Of a DNA stretch of 64,000 nt, positions 27,568 through 37,529 are shown one piece after another. This stretch comes from an uncultured Paraprevotella sp. (GTDB lineage Bacteria > Bacteroidota > Bacteroidia > Bacteroidales > Bacteroidaceae): contig CALUIV010000014.1 in the NCBI GenBank assembly GCA_944320775.1, positions 1-64,000 of the forward strand, given 5' to 3'. The notes beneath the pieces are model-generated. The model worked only from the letters and a program-made list of their open reading frames with translations, ran no database searches and had not been told where the DNA came from. The translations under genes and the position numbers were made by a program. Within the stretch, counting starts at the first letter, position 1, and every line of letters starts with the position of its first letter.

Positions 27568-28914
27568 ATGATGATGAAAGACAGTATTGATTTTGGCAAG
27601 ACAAAAGTGACTCATCTTTTCCGAAAGTTGCTTTTACCGACCGTACTGGGTATGGTCTTTTCGGCTTTATTTGTGATTACGGATGGTATATTCGTCGGGC
27701 GGGGATTGGGTAGTGATGCCTTGGCGGCCGTGAATATTGTTGCACCGCTTTTTCTGATTAATACCGGTATTGGGTTGATGTTTGGTTTGGGTGCGTCAGT
27801 TGTAGCTTCCGTACATTTGTCGCGGGGTAAGGTGAAAACGGCACGGATTAACGTGACACAGTCTGTTCTGGTCTCCAGCTTGTTCATCCTGTTGCTTAGC
27901 GGTTTAATCGTTTGGAAGGCTGATGATACGGCACGTTTGCTTGGCAGCTCGGAACGGCTCATGCCTTTGGCGGTTGATTATATTTATGGGGCAGTGCCGT
28001 TTTTTGTGTTCAGTGCCTTGCTCAGTTCGGGGATGTTCTTCGTCCGGTTGGATGCTTCGCCCAAGTATGCTATGATGTGTAATGTTGTTCCGGCATTGCT
28101 CAATGTCGCATTGGATTATTTGTTTATTTTTGAATTCCGTTGGGGTATGTTGGGAGCGGCCGTAGCTACGAGTTTGGGATTTGTAGCCGGAGCAGCCATG
28201 ATTCTTTGGTATTTGTTTTTAAAGGGACGGAAAATAAAACTTTATCCGGTGAAGACGCATTTGAAAAGTTTACGTATGACTGTGCGTAATGTGGGGTATA
28301 TGTGTCGTTTGGGTTTCCCGTCCTTGCTTTGCGAGGCGGCAATCGCCACAATGATGTTTGTTGGCAATGCAGCTTTTATTCATTATATCGGCGAAGACGG
28401 GGTGGCGGCCTATAGTATTGCCTGTTATTTCTTTCCGATTATATTTATGGTATATAATGCTATTGCCCAGTCGGCCCAACCGATACTCAGCTATAATCAC
28501 GGAGCCCGGTTTGTGGAGCGTGTACGCGAAGCATGTCGGGTTGCGTTGGGAACGGCCGTAGGGTGCGGAGTCGTATTCTTTTTGTTGACCTGCTTCTTGA
28601 GTCCGCTGATCGTATCCTTGTTTCTCAAACCGGAATATAAAGCTTATGAACTGGCTGTTGACGGATTGCCGCTTTTTGCATCTGGTTTTGTGTTCTTTGC
28701 CGTAAATATCATTGCCATAGGATATTATCAGAGTGTAGAACAGGACAAGGCTGCCATGTTGGTCACCGTGATGCGTGGTTTTGTCTGGATGTTGCTTTGT
28801 TTTTGGCTGATGCCGGTTCTGTTTGGTGTGCCCGGCATTTGGTTGGCTGTTCCTATGGCGGAATTGCTTACTTTTATATTTGTTTGTTGGCTGTATTTGA
28901 CCAGAAAAAAATGA
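27568..28914 (+). CDS. MATE-family efflux transporter (MepA-like)
   Basis: 448 residues with 12 predicted transmembrane helices in two MatE repeats (about 20-180 and 245-405). Look: LPTVLGMVFSALFVITDGIFVGRGLGSDALAAVN, typical of the MepA/DinF-like branch, different from the MATE protein at 5.5-6.9 kb. It exports drugs or metabolites; substrate unknown. Two further in-frame ATGs follow the first. The Crp-like regulator gene starts 38 nt downstream with its own -7 box and may control it. Confidence 0.92.
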   Translation: MMMKDSIDFGKTKVTHLFRKLLLPTVLGMVFSALFVITDGIFVGRGLGSDALAAVNIVAPLFLINTGIGLMFGLGASVVASVHLSRGKVKTARINVTQSVLVSSLFILLLSGLIVWKADDTARLLGSSERLMPLAVDYIYGAVPFFVFSALLSSGMFFVRLDASPKYAMMCNVVPALLNVALDYLFIFEFRWGMLGAAVATSLGFVAGAAMILWYLFLKGRKIKLYPVKTHLKSLRMTVRNVGYMCRLGFPSLLCEAAIATMMFVGNAAFIHYIGEDGVAAYSIACYFFPIIFMVYNAIAQSAQPILSYNHGARFVERVREACRVALGTAVGCGVVFFLLTCFLSPLIVSLFLKPEYKAYELAVDGLPLFASGFVFFAVNIIAIGYYQSVEQDKAAMLVTVMRGFVWMLLCFWLMPVLFGVPGIWLAVPMAELLTFIFVCWLYLTRKK

Positions 28915-28919
28915 TTTGC

Positions 28920-28927
28920 TATTTTTG
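28920..28927 (+). promoter_or_regulatory. -7 box of the Crp/Fnr-family gene
   Basis: TATTTTTG, 25 nt before the ATG at 28953. Confidence 0.5.
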
Positions 28928-28952
28928 CTGTAAATCGAAATAAATTTGGGAT

Positions 28953-29552
28953 ATGGAGTCTTTTGAGGAGCGGTTGTGCCGACGGTGTGGATTGACAAAG
29001 GCCGATGTGGGCATGCTCATTTCTGCGATGCGTTGTGAAGAATGGAAAAGAGGAGAAGTCTTGGTTCGAGAGGGGAGACGGAATACAGGCTTTTATATTA
29101 TTGCAGAAGGAATATGGCGAGCTTCATACATTAATTCCGAAGGAAACGACATGACGCTTTGGTTTGCTTCGCAGGGAGAGATTTTGTTTTCTTCCTGGAG
29201 TTATGTGGCTAATGAAGCTTCTATGCTTACGATTGAGGCTATGAGCGACAGTGTGTTGTATACCATGACCCGGGATGAGGCCGAAACCTTTTTCATGTCG
29301 TCTGTAGAAGCGGCCCGGATCGCTCGCCGGATGTACGAAAAACAGATTTTTGAATTGGACAAATGGCTTTTAGGTAGTGGTGCTCCTAAGGCGCGTGAGC
29401 GTTATCTGGCTTTGTTGGAGGATAATGCGGAACTGTTGCAATATGTACCTTTGAAACATATTGCATCATATTTGTTCATTACCCCTCAGTCGTTAAGCCG
29501 TATTCGGTCTGAATTAGTACGGGGTAAAAAAAGCGGATCTGAAAGAAGGTGA
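28953..29552 (+). CDS. Crp/Fnr-family transcriptional regulator
   Basis: 199 residues. A cyclic-nucleotide-binding-like beta-barrel (about 25-120, with GEVLVREGRRNTGFYIIAEG) is followed by a long helix and a C-terminal HTH (about 150-190, HIASYLFITPQSLSRIRSEL). There are no Fnr cluster cysteines, and the phosphate-binding cassette is degenerate, so the effector is unknown. It sits directly after a MATE exporter on the same strand, which suggests a regulator-transporter pair. Confidence 0.88.
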   Translation: MESFEERLCRRCGLTKADVGMLISAMRCEEWKRGEVLVREGRRNTGFYIIAEGIWRASYINSEGNDMTLWFASQGEILFSSWSYVANEASMLTIEAMSDSVLYTMTRDEAETFFMSSVEAARIARRMYEKQIFELDKWLLGSGAPKARERYLALLEDNAELLQYVPLKHIASYLFITPQSLSRIRSELVRGKKSGSERR

Positions 29553-29616
29553 TCTGTAGCTATATTTTAGTTGATATAATATTATAATAAGGTATAGGAC
29601 TATTATAGAAATAAAA

Positions 29617-29642
29617 AAACTTTCCGGTTTTCCGGAAAGTTT
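29617..29642. terminator. Bidirectional terminator between crp-like gene and tRNA-Gly
   Basis: An AACTTTCCGG stem (around 29618-29627) with CCGGAAAGTT and a TTTT loop, A/T-flanked on both sides. It serves the tRNA-Gly transcript on the minus strand and could also close the regulator gene. Confidence 0.8.
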
Positions 29643-29646
29643 GGAG

Positions 29647-29719
29647 AGCGGAAAACGGGGCTCAAACCCGCGACCCCCAGCTTGGAAGGCTAGTGCTCTA
29701 TCAACTGAGCTATTTCCGC
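29647..29719 (-). tRNA. tRNA-Gly (anticodon TCC)
   Basis: 73 nt on the minus strand with a seven-pair acceptor (GCGGAAA/TTTCCGC), a D-arm, the anticodon loop CTTCCAA and a T-arm GGGTTTGAGCCCC. CCA is not encoded. Promoter -7 box TACCTTTG lies at 29738-29745 on the minus strand, and a hairpin terminator follows at 29617-29642. Confidence 0.95.
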
Positions 29720-29737
29720 GTTTTCTTAAATGCGTTG

Positions 29738-29745
29738 CAAAGGTA
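29738..29745 (-). promoter_or_regulatory. -7 box of tRNA-Gly
   Basis: TACCTTTG on the minus strand, 18 nt upstream of the mature 5' end. Confidence 0.65.
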
Positions 29746-29892
29746 GGCATATTTTGTTTAACCTGCAAATTTTGTGGCGCGTTTTTTATGAATTATGGCT
29801 CTTTGTTTTATTTTTTTTTTATTTGCTTGATGTTGATTTGCATATTAGTTTTTGTTTCTATATACTTGCAATAGTAATCATTGTTGTATGGC

Positions 29893-30516
29893 GTGAACAG
29901 AAGTGTTTTTTTAAGTTTACAGCTTTTTGGAATATTGGTGATGGTCTTGTCTTGTCGTCGCGTTTCTTCGGAGTATCGATCCTGCGTTTTTCCTTTAGAT
30001 AGTTTAGAGTTGCGCGATGGAGATTTGGTTTTCCGGATGGGACGTCAGGAGGTAAGTCGTATTGTAACGACTTTGGATGGCGGAGATTTTTCTCATGTCG
30101 GTATTCTAATACATACGGACTTGGGCTGGTGTGTTATCCACGCTGTTCCGGGGGAAACAACGAGCGGACCTGATCGGGTGCAGTGTGATCCTGTTTCGGT
30201 GTTTTTTTCATCGGATCGTGCAAGTCGGGGAGCACTTTTGCGTGTTGCTTGTTCAGCTCAAAAGTCACAACAGGCTGCTCAGTTAGCATTTCAGAAATAT
30301 ACTGAGAAAACAGAGTTTGATCATGATTATGATTTGAATGATACAGTACGATTTTATTGTACGGAATTAGTGTGGTTTGTATACAGTCGGGTTGGTATGG
30401 AACTGGCTGAGGGTAGAAGACATCAACTTGTTCTCCCGGGACGTCCAGAGTGGTATATTTTCCCCGATGATCTTTGGAAGAGTCCGGCTCTTCAAGTGAT
30501 CTGGTGTAGTGAATGA
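29893..30516 (+). CDS. YiiX/YebB-like permuted papain-fold lipoprotein
   Basis: About 207 residues from a GTG start. GTG 29893 gives a compact lipoprotein leader (MNRSVFLSLQ...VMVLSC); TTG codons at 29881 and 29884 are in-frame alternatives, and there is no ATG before the lipobox except one inside it. The body has the permuted NlpC/P60-type (DUF830/YiiX) order: LRDGDLVFR, the His of FSHVGI early, and the catalytic Cys of FYCTELVW late. It probably cleaves an amide or ester in the envelope (lipids or peptidoglycan-linked); substrate unknown. A TATACTTG box lies just upstream. Confidence 0.8.
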   Translation: MNRSVFLSLQLFGILVMVLSCRRVSSEYRSCVFPLDSLELRDGDLVFRMGRQEVSRIVTTLDGGDFSHVGILIHTDLGWCVIHAVPGETTSGPDRVQCDPVSVFFSSDRASRGALLRVACSAQKSQQAAQLAFQKYTEKTEFDHDYDLNDTVRFYCTELVWFVYSRVGMELAEGRRHQLVLPGRPEWYIFPDDLWKSPALQVIWCSE

Positions 30517-30556
30517 TAGAATGTTATAGCATATGTAATATTTTAAATGAATGATT

Positions 30557-30934
30557 ATGAGAAAAATATTTTTATCAGTTTTTGGATTGGTGCTCTTGAC
30601 AGCATGCAGTAGCCGTAGCGATGCAGAGAAGGCTTTGCAAGATTATTTTGATGCCATGCAGAACAAGGATTTCAAAACTGTTGTTGATGGAATGAATTTT
30701 GACAGAAAGCCTACAGAGGAAGAAAAAGAACAGTTTGCCGCATTACTGGAGGATAAGGCAGCAAGGGATCTTGAAAAAGTGAAAGAATACAAGGTCGTAC
30801 GAGATAGTGTTGTGGTTGAAGATTCATTGTCGGTTGTTTTTTATCAGGAAATAATGCAGGATGGAACGATTGAAGAACAGAAGCAGAAAATGGTAAAACG
30901 TGATGGTAAGTGGCTTATGGATTTAGGTAAATGA
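30557..30934 (+). CDS. DUF4878-like lipoprotein
   Basis: 125 residues from ATG 30557 (MRKIFLSVFG), with a lipobox LLTAC at about 18. The mature part has the NTF2-like small fold seen in DUF4878/lumazine-binding-like lipoproteins: ALQDYFDAMQNKDFKTVVDGM at the start and QKMVKRDGKWLMDL at the end. Function unknown. It follows the YiiX-like gene by 40 nt on the same strand, so may be cotranscribed. Confidence 0.8.
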   Translation: MRKIFLSVFGLVLLTACSSRSDAEKALQDYFDAMQNKDFKTVVDGMNFDRKPTEEEKEQFAALLEDKAARDLEKVKEYKVVRDSVVVEDSLSVVFYQEIMQDGTIEEQKQKMVKRDGKWLMDLGK

Positions 30935-30970
30935 TTATGTCTTGATGAGTGTATTTAAAAGTATTTTTCT

Positions 30971-30978
30971 TAACTTTG
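30971..30978 (+). promoter_or_regulatory. -7 box of the gene at 31004
   Basis: TAACTTTG, 25 nt before the ATG. Confidence 0.55.
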
Positions 30979-31003
30979 TTCAGATTTTAAGAAATGTAGA
31001 TAC

Positions 31004-31582
31004 ATGGAACAGACAAAGTGGAACGAAAATGTAATATTGGTGCAGGCTGATTATGCCGATCGGGTGGCGTCAAATTTGAAAGACAGTTTTGAGCAGATGT
31101 TGAAACGCCCGATTCCTAAAGTTGATCTGGCACAATGGATTGTGTGTATGGCACTTGACGGAGGGTTGACTCCCGGAAAAAATGAAGTTAATGTACTTTT
31201 TATCCATAGTAAGGAGAAAAAAGCTTTCAGCCATTTTTTACCTGCTGACTTTCAACGGGATTTGGATGGAAAGAGTTTTGATGACCCCCATTTAGGAACA
31301 TTTTCGTTAAGTTCGTTGCGAATAGAAAATTTGATTTCCGGTGGAGAATTTTTTGTCCAAGCATTTGAGACTCTCGCGGATGCGAAAGAAATCAAACGAT
31401 TGATTGTTGTATCCGACTTGGCTGAATGTCGGGATAAATTGCTTTCAATCTGGAAGAAAATAGAGGAAAAAGAGCTGACTCTACTGACAATGGAGCCTGT
31501 CCGTGATGATCAGATTCATCAGGATTTGTTGGGTTATTCGTTAATGCACGCAATGGGAATCCGTAGTGAAGAATTCAAATAA
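31004..31582 (+). CDS. Conserved hypothetical protein
   Basis: 192 residues, soluble, no signal peptide or transmembrane helix. It has a compact alpha/beta look, with strands NVILVQADYADRV, EVNVLFIHS and KRLIVVSDLAE separated by amphipathic helices and a tryptophan-rich segment AQWIVCMALDGG. I recognise no catalytic motif. It has its own -7 box and lies ahead of the saccharopine-dehydrogenase-like gene, which has a separate promoter. Probably a Bacteroidales-restricted cytoplasmic protein; function unknown. Confidence 0.75.
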   Translation: MEQTKWNENVILVQADYADRVASNLKDSFEQMLKRPIPKVDLAQWIVCMALDGGLTPGKNEVNVLFIHSKEKKAFSHFLPADFQRDLDGKSFDDPHLGTFSLSSLRIENLISGGEFFVQAFETLADAKEIKRLIVVSDLAECRDKLLSIWKKIEEKELTLLTMEPVRDDQIHQDLLGYSLMHAMGIRSEEFK

Positions 31583-31650
31583 CTTCGACATGTATCCTTC
31601 CGGTTTTCAAAAAGCTCCGGTCGGTTTTGTGCTTGTTCCTAAAAATATAT

Positions 31651-31658
31651 TATCTTTG
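31651..31658 (+). promoter_or_regulatory. -7 box of the saccharopine-dehydrogenase-like gene
   Basis: TATCTTTG, with TTTG about 21 nt upstream as the -33 element. Probably drives both this gene and recA. Confidence 0.6.
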
Positions 31659-31736
31659 CATGTGTGTCGCCCATTTAGTAAAAATGGGACTGTATTATAT
31701 TTATTTTCATTTTAATCCGTAATAATCTTTAAAAAA

Positions 31737-32930
31737 ATGGCAAGAGTATTGATTATCGGAGCTGGTGGCGTAGCGACTGTTGCTGCCCACAAGGTGGCTC
31801 AAAATCCTGATGTGTTTACTGATATTATGATCGCAAGCCGCACGCAGGCGAAATGTGATGCCATCGTTAAGGCTATCGGTAACCCGAATATAAAAACAGC
31901 TCAGGTAGATGCTGACAATGTGGATGAACTGGTGGCATTGTTCAATGATTTCCGTCCGGATATTGTGATGAATCTGGCTTTGCCTTATCAGGATCTGACC
32001 ATTATGGAGGCCTGTTTGCAAACCGGATGCAACTACTTGGATACGGCAAATTATGAGCCAAAGGATGTCGCTCATTTTGAATACAGTTGGCAATGGGCTT
32101 ACAAGAAACGTTTTGAGGATGCCGGCTTGACAGCAATTCTTGGTTGTGGTTTTGATCCGGGCGTGAGCGGAGTATATACTGCGTATGCTGCCAAGCATCA
32201 TTTTGATGAGATTCAATATTTGGACATCGTAGATTGTAATGCCGGAAATCATCATAAGGCTTTTGCTACAAACTTTAATCCGGAAATCAATATCCGCGAG
32301 ATTACTCAAAACGGACGTTATTATGAGAACGGACAGTGGGTCGAGACAAAACCGATGGAGATTCATAAGGATCTGACTTATCCCAATATCGGTCCGCGTG
32401 ATTCTTATCTGTTGTTCCACGAAGAGTTGGAATCTTTGGTGAAAAACTTCCCGACAATCAAGCGTGCCCGATTCTGGATGACTTTCGGTCAGGAATATTT
32501 GACTCATTTGCGTGTAATCCAGAATATCGGTATGGCCCGGATCGATGAGGTTGAATATAACGGAATGAAGATTGTGCCTTTACAGTTCTTGAAAGCTGTA
32601 TTGCCAAACCCGCAGGATTTGGGTGAGAATTATGAGGGCGAAACTTCTATTGGTTGTCGTATACGTGGTCTTAAAGATGGTAAGGAACGTACTTATTATG
32701 TTTATAACAATTGTAGTCACCATGCTGCCTATTTGGAAACCGGTATGCAGGGGGTTAGTTATACCACAGGCGTTCCGGCAATGATTGGTGCCATGATGTT
32801 TTTGAAGGGCATCTGGAAGAAGGCCGGAGTATGGAATGTCGAGGAATTCGATCCGGATCCGTTTATGGAAGCACTCAATAAGTACGGTTTGCCTTGGCAT
32901 GAGGTTTTTGATGGAGATTTGGAACTCTAA
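31737..32930 (+). CDS. Saccharopine-dehydrogenase family, likely carboxynorspermidine dehydrogenase
   Basis: 397 residues. An N-terminal Rossmann domain ([20 protein letters not shown]) is followed by the C-terminal domain of the Lys9/CASDH family ([26 protein letters not shown]). In gut Bacteroidota close relatives condense aspartate semialdehyde with a diamine to carboxy(nor)spermidine, the alternative route to spermidine. That function is inferred from family and phylum; true saccharopine (lysine) metabolism is less likely. It lies 32 nt before recA and is probably cotranscribed. Confidence 0.85.
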   Translation: MARVLIIGAGGVATVAAHKVAQNPDVFTDIMIASRTQAKCDAIVKAIGNPNIKTAQVDADNVDELVALFNDFRPDIVMNLALPYQDLTIMEACLQTGCNYLDTANYEPKDVAHFEYSWQWAYKKRFEDAGLTAILGCGFDPGVSGVYTAYAAKHHFDEIQYLDIVDCNAGNHHKAFATNFNPEINIREITQNGRYYENGQWVETKPMEIHKDLTYPNIGPRDSYLLFHEELESLVKNFPTIKRARFWMTFGQEYLTHLRVIQNIGMARIDEVEYNGMKIVPLQFLKAVLPNPQDLGENYEGETSIGCRIRGLKDGKERTYYVYNNCSHHAAYLETGMQGVSYTTGVPAMIGAMMFLKGIWKKAGVWNVEEFDPDPFMEALNKYGLPWHEVFDGDLEL

Positions 32931-32962
32931 AAACATTTGTTTTTTGTTTAATCAGTAAATTT

Positions 32963-34003
32963 ATGGCAAAGAAAGATACAGAAGAAGAGGCTGGTATGTT
33001 CAGTCCGAATTCGGAAAAACTGAAAGCTTTACAGGCAGCAATGGACAAAATCGAAAAAAATTTCGGTAAGGGATCCATTATGAAGCTGGGCGATGAGCAT
33101 GTGGAGCAAGTAGAAGTGATTCCGACCGGATCTATAGCTCTTAATGCTGCATTAGGAGTTGGAGGTTATCCAAAGGGACGTATTATAGAAATATATGGTC
33201 CGGAAAGTTCCGGTAAGACGACCTTGGCTATTCATGCTATTGCAGAAGCGCAGAAAGTGGGAGGTATTGCTGCATTTATTGATGCAGAACATGCTTTCGA
33301 TCGCTTTTATGCTGCAAAATTGGGAGTGGATGTGGATAATCTTTGGATTTCACAACCCGATAATGGAGAGCAGGCTTTAGAAATTGCGGACCAGTTGATT
33401 CGGTCGTCCGCGATAGATATTATTGTTATCGATTCTGTAGCAGCACTTACGCCAAAGGCTGAAATAGAAGGCGATATGGGCGATAATAAAGTGGGCTTGC
33501 AGGCACGTTTGATGAGCCAGGCATTACGAAAACTGACTTCGACAATTAATAAAACGAATACAACTTGTATTTTTATCAATCAGTTGCGCGAGAAGATCGG
33601 AGTTATGTTTGGAAATCCTGAAACGACAACCGGTGGAAATGCATTGAAGTTTTATGCAAGTGTCCGGTTGGATATTCGTCGTGTGACGAGTATTAAAGAC
33701 GGAGAGGATGTTATTGGTAATCAGGTTCGTGTGAAGGTGGTCAAGAATAAAGTTGCTCCACCGTTCCGGAAGGCTGAGTTTGAAATAACTTTTGGAGAAG
33801 GAATTTCAAAAGTTGGCGAAATTGTCGATTTGGGTGTGGAATATGGTATCTTGAAAAAAAGCGGTTCGTGGTATAGTTATAATGAAACTAAGATCGGACA
33901 GGGACGTGATGCCGTGAAGACAATGCTGCGTGACAATCCCGAGTTGTGTGAAGAAATTGAGGCACAGATTACTGCCGCACTTCAAGATGCTACGCTTCAG
34001 TAA
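32963..34003 (+). CDS. recA: RecA recombinase
   Basis: 346 residues; DNA strand exchange and SOS coprotease. Walker [10 protein letters not shown], the MAW segment region, L1/L2 loops ([26 protein letters not shown]) and the C-terminal acidic tail are intact. An N-terminal extension of about 15 residues relative to E. coli RecA is usual in Bacteroidota. Followed by a strong terminator. No SOS-like operator was recognised upstream. Confidence 0.98.
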   Translation: MAKKDTEEEAGMFSPNSEKLKALQAAMDKIEKNFGKGSIMKLGDEHVEQVEVIPTGSIALNAALGVGGYPKGRIIEIYGPESSGKTTLAIHAIAEAQKVGGIAAFIDAEHAFDRFYAAKLGVDVDNLWISQPDNGEQALEIADQLIRSSAIDIIVIDSVAALTPKAEIEGDMGDNKVGLQARLMSQALRKLTSTINKTNTTCIFINQLREKIGVMFGNPETTTGGNALKFYASVRLDIRRVTSIKDGEDVIGNQVRVKVVKNKVAPPFRKAEFEITFGEGISKVGEIVDLGVEYGILKKSGSWYSYNETKIGQGRDAVKTMLRDNPELCEEIEAQITAALQDATLQ

Positions 34004-34047
34004 ATTAAGATTTGAAGCAAACTAGATAATAAGTTGAAGTAAGCTTT

Positions 34048-34090
34048 ATCCGCCAAAATGTTTTGTTAAAAACGTTTTGGCGGATTTTTC
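34048..34090 (+). terminator. recA terminator
   Basis: ATCCGCCAAAA (34048-34058) pairs perfectly with TTTTGGCGGAT (34075-34085), 11 bp, followed by TTTTTC. Confidence 0.93.
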
Positions 34091-34260
34091 TTTGGGTATT
34101 GATGCTTTTTATATATTTAAAAATACTACTTTTCATGATGTAAAGATACATCTTCATAACGATTTGTGAAATCCCCAAGAATAATGAGCGACCTTTAAAA
34201 GGTCAATATAAGTAATGTAGTGTGTATCCTGAAATTTAAAGATAGGCTTCGTATATAAAG

Positions 34261-34291
34261 AAAAAAGTATGTCATTATTGACATACTTTTT
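34261..34291 (-). terminator. Original tRNA-fMet terminator, displaced by the prophage
   Basis: A perfect palindrome: GTATGTCA (34267-34274), loop TTAT, TGACATAC (34279-34286), flanked by A6 and T5. It abuts the left copy of the att core. Read on the minus strand directly after the tRNA 3' end sequence it forms a textbook terminator, so it ended the tRNA transcript before the element was inserted. Confidence 0.8.
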
Positions 34292-34871
34292 AGTTGCGGA
34301 GGCTTTGGCTCAGGCCATGACTAAAAAGATGACCGACATACAGACACAACGTCTGGATCTTGAAGAGAGTCGGTTGCGTCGTCAGTCAGGTCTGTATAAA
34401 CGACAAAACCGAATGTCCGGCTTGATGGCGGATAATCCTTATTTGTCAGCCTATAAGACTCAACTTGATGCAGCAGCTAAAAATTCATCTTCTTCAGACT
34501 GGCTGAATTCAAAAGCTATTGCAGATTTTATTTCCAACATGGACCGGTCGTTAGACAAAGATAAGGTCAAAAAAGCGGTTGAGGATTACATCGCCATTCA
34601 GCGCAGTATCTTCGAGGCACGTGAGTGGGTTGCTGAGCGGGATCAGCAATTACAGAATGTTGATGCTCGAGAGGCGAATCTGGCGCTTACTGCCAAGAGT
34701 CTCAAAATTAATCTTGATTCCGTGATTCCTTCCGGATCGAATACCAACACGAATACAAATATAAACTTGAATCAGACGACCGTCTCCGGTACTGATTCAG
34801 ATAAGAGCGACCCCGTCAAAGAAGAGCTGCTGCAACTTGAAGAAGATTATCTGGTCAAAAAAATCAGCTGA
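34269..34871 (+). pseudogene. Tape-measure protein, fragment 1 (truncated, chimeric start)
   Basis: An open frame of 200 codons. Its first ATG lies inside the displaced tRNA terminator, and its first ~11 codons cross the att core, so the start is artificial; authentic phage sequence begins around residue 12. The rest is helical and charged (TQRLDLEESRLRRQSGLYKRQNR, then a linker rich in Asn and Thr), as in the coiled-coil part of Bacteroidota phage tape-measure proteins. The frame ends at TGA 34869-34871, just after an A7 run (34857-34863), and the protein continues in the -1 frame. The N-terminal part of the gene is missing. Confidence 0.75.
34290..34303. repeat. Left att core (attL)
   Basis: TTAGTTGCGGAGGC, identical to 41390-41403. 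In frame with the tape-measure fragment it encodes V-A-E-A, so the phage gene itself may contain a look-alike core. Confidence 0.85.
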
Positions 34872-36220
34872 AGGAACAATACCGACGGGGCGAAATCACC
34901 AGTCAGTCGGCTTATGAGCAGCAGCTGCTCAAACTCGAGATGGATCTGCTCGACCGCAAGTTGGCGGTTGCCGGTCTTGAGCCAAAACAGCGTGAAGAGA
35001 TCAAGCAGCAGATATTAGACAAACAGATCGAACTCAAAGATCAGTTGGCCGAAATATCAGCAGATACTGCCAAAACAGATGCAGACGCTCAGCTGGCTGC
35101 AGCTGCAGCCACTTACCAGGCATTGCAAGAGCAGATTTTATATGCTTATGATAATGGGATTATTCCTACTGTCGAAGAGAAGGAGCGGCTTTTACTGAAT
35201 GTCAGACAGCAATATGAAGAACAGGTACGCCAGATTTATCAAAATTCAGCCCAACAGAGATTGGCCGAGTTGGATTCGGCTGAACAGACAGAATTGTTGA
35301 ACTTAAAGGCACAATATGCCCGTAAATTATTGTCGGCTGAAGAATATGAGCGTCAAAGAGCGGAGATTGCTAAAAAGTATGCCGGCGAACGGCTTAACGT
35401 ACAGGGCGTTTCATCAGAACAGAGCCGACAAATTCAGTCTGATTATTATGATCTGTTGATTGAACAGGCCGGTCAGCGTAATGATGAGATGATGGATCAA
35501 TATAATACGCTAAAAGATTCATTGACTCAATTCTCTACGTCTTTAGGTGAGGCGATGGGGCAATGGATGACTGATTCCGAATTCTCGTTCAAAGAGTTTT
35601 CCAAGCAGATATTGACAATTGCATTAGAGTCCGCCGAAAAGATGTTGTTGATACAATATGCAGAGATCGGAGCAAAAGATTTGGCTACTTTGGGATGGGC
35701 CGGATTGGCCACGGCTGCTGCGAAATATGCAGCCATAAAAGGTTTGTTTGCGATAGCAAAAGGAGCTGTTTCCAGTTTTGATGTCGGTGGTTATACGGGT
35801 TCCGGTGCCTGGAACCAACCTAAGGGTATCGTTCATTCAAATGAATTTGTGGCAAACCGTTTTGCAGTGGCAAACCCGGCTGTTCGTCCGGTTCTCGATC
35901 TTATTGACCGTGCACAGCGGTCAAACTCTATTGCTCAGCTGACCCGTGCAGAAATTGCAGCAGTCGCTTCCGGCCGTTCAGTCCCGGCTTCCTCTACTCC
36001 AGCTGCGACAAATGCTTTTGTGCCGGATACTGCAGAACTTCTATCGATGCTCCGGCGAATAGATAAAACCATGCAACAGGCTACAGAGGCTTACAAGCAA
36101 CCATCGCTCGCATATTGCTGGGCTGAAGGCAAGGGTGGGGTGAATGAGGCTCAAAGCTTAGTGAATAAAATCAAGTCTAACGCAAACCGTAAGTATTATG
36201 ATACAACTGTTCATCGATAA
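34864..36220 (+). pseudogene. Tape-measure protein, fragment 2 (C-terminal part)
   Basis: The continuation in the -1 frame (open as NQLKEQYRRG after the A7 run); the first ATG is at 34940. About 450 residues: a long coiled coil (to about residue 240 of this piece), a short hydrophobic stretch (LATLGWAGLATAAAKYAAIKGLFAIAKGA) and the C-terminal FDVGGYTGSGAW ... IVHSNEFVANR motif that is typical of tape-measure C-termini. The last codons overlap the next tail gene by 23 nt. It would set tail length in a full phage; here it has lost its N-terminus and is out of frame, so it is not functional unless frameshifting occurs. Confidence 0.8.
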
Positions 36221-37529
36221 TGAAGAGGTCTTTGTCAATGACAATCAGAATATAGAGATTCATGACCAGAATCCACTGATTACTAAAAGTGGAGAATATT
36301 CTTATGATATTGATATTAACTTGATGTGTGCTGAAAACCGGAAGGCATATTTGTTCATTGATCGTATCAACCAAGATTCATTGATTACCGGTCGCAAAGC
36401 GAGGTTGCTGGTTGATGGCCGAACGGTTTGTAGTGGTACAGAGACGATTTTGGAACTGAATCAAAATACCGTCAAAATACAGATTGTTGGCGGTAATAGT
36501 GAACTGAATTTTTTAGGTAGCAATTTAACGGTTAAAGAACTTGACTTGGGTGTTGTTCAACCGATAACAGCAGACTGGGCCATGCAGACATTGTCCGGTC
36601 GTTATCCGGATTATCCGGGCGTTTGTTGTCCGGTCATGTTGCAGCTGACAGAGAATCCTAAGGCTCCGGATATCGAGATCGTTAATAAAATCAAGCCGGA
36701 TACTTCCAGTTCCATTCAGTTTGAAGATAAAACCAGGTTTATTTTGCAGCCATATTTTTTGACGGTATTAGACCGGATTCTTTCGGCGCTGGGGTGGTCA
36801 GTAGCATATAATGTGTTAGCCAATGATGATTTTGCTTCCCGGCTGATTTGTATTCATGCTTTTGATACGCTGAATCTCAATGAGATGGTTCCCAACTGGG
36901 CTGTAGATAAATTCATTTCTGAGGTTGAGAAGTTTTTTAATGTGATTTTTGTTTGTGATACATCAAGCCAGAGTATTTCCATATATCGGGTACATGAGTT
37001 TTATAAGTCGCATGCTGATACAGTTATTGTTGATGCAAAAGATATATTGAGCCAAGACATGGCTCCTTCGGTTAAATTTGGTCAAGAAGATGAATTGTAT
37101 ACCAATTATAATAATATCCGATACAATTTCCCGAAAGAGTGGTACTATAATTATTCTGATATAGCTGAAGAGGTTCTTGAGGTCTGCAAGGTTTTAGAAT
37201 TTTCTGACTATTTAGCATTGCTGGCCTATCCTGAATTTACCTACAATAAGCCGATTCTTTGTTATGTCAAAGATATGGATACATATTTTACGTCGGTGAC
37301 TGATTTGATTTTTAGCTATTATCGTATCGTGAATCAGTTCGCACACGTGATACAAGATGAAACTCAAAATGATTTTGTAGAATTTGATATATGTCCGGCT
37401 GAAGTAATCGGTTGCGAGTTGAAACCGACGTATGGTGAGACCCGGGGTTTTGTCGGAGCTGCTTTGCCTTTTGCCCGCAACCAGGTTAATCAGGATCAAC
37501 AGGTGACCGAAGAGTCCGGTTTGAATTAG
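36198..37529 (+). pseudogene. Phage tail protein, N-terminal part (ends at in-frame amber)
   Basis: 443 codons to TAG 37527-37529. It follows the tape measure by overlap, the usual place of a distal-tail or tail-tip component. Beta-rich, starting MIQLFIDNEEVFVND with an insertion-type domain SGEYSYDIDINLM. The frame continues without any other stop for 161 codons after the TAG, so fragment 36198-38015 is one gene of about 605 codons broken by one base change. I do not recognise the exact family; Bacteroidota prophages often carry an unnamed protein here. Confidence 0.75.

Noticed and set aside
34269-34303. ATG at 34269 as the true start of the tape-measure fragment
   Set aside because: It lies in the displaced tRNA terminator and left att core, so the chimeric reading is accidental.
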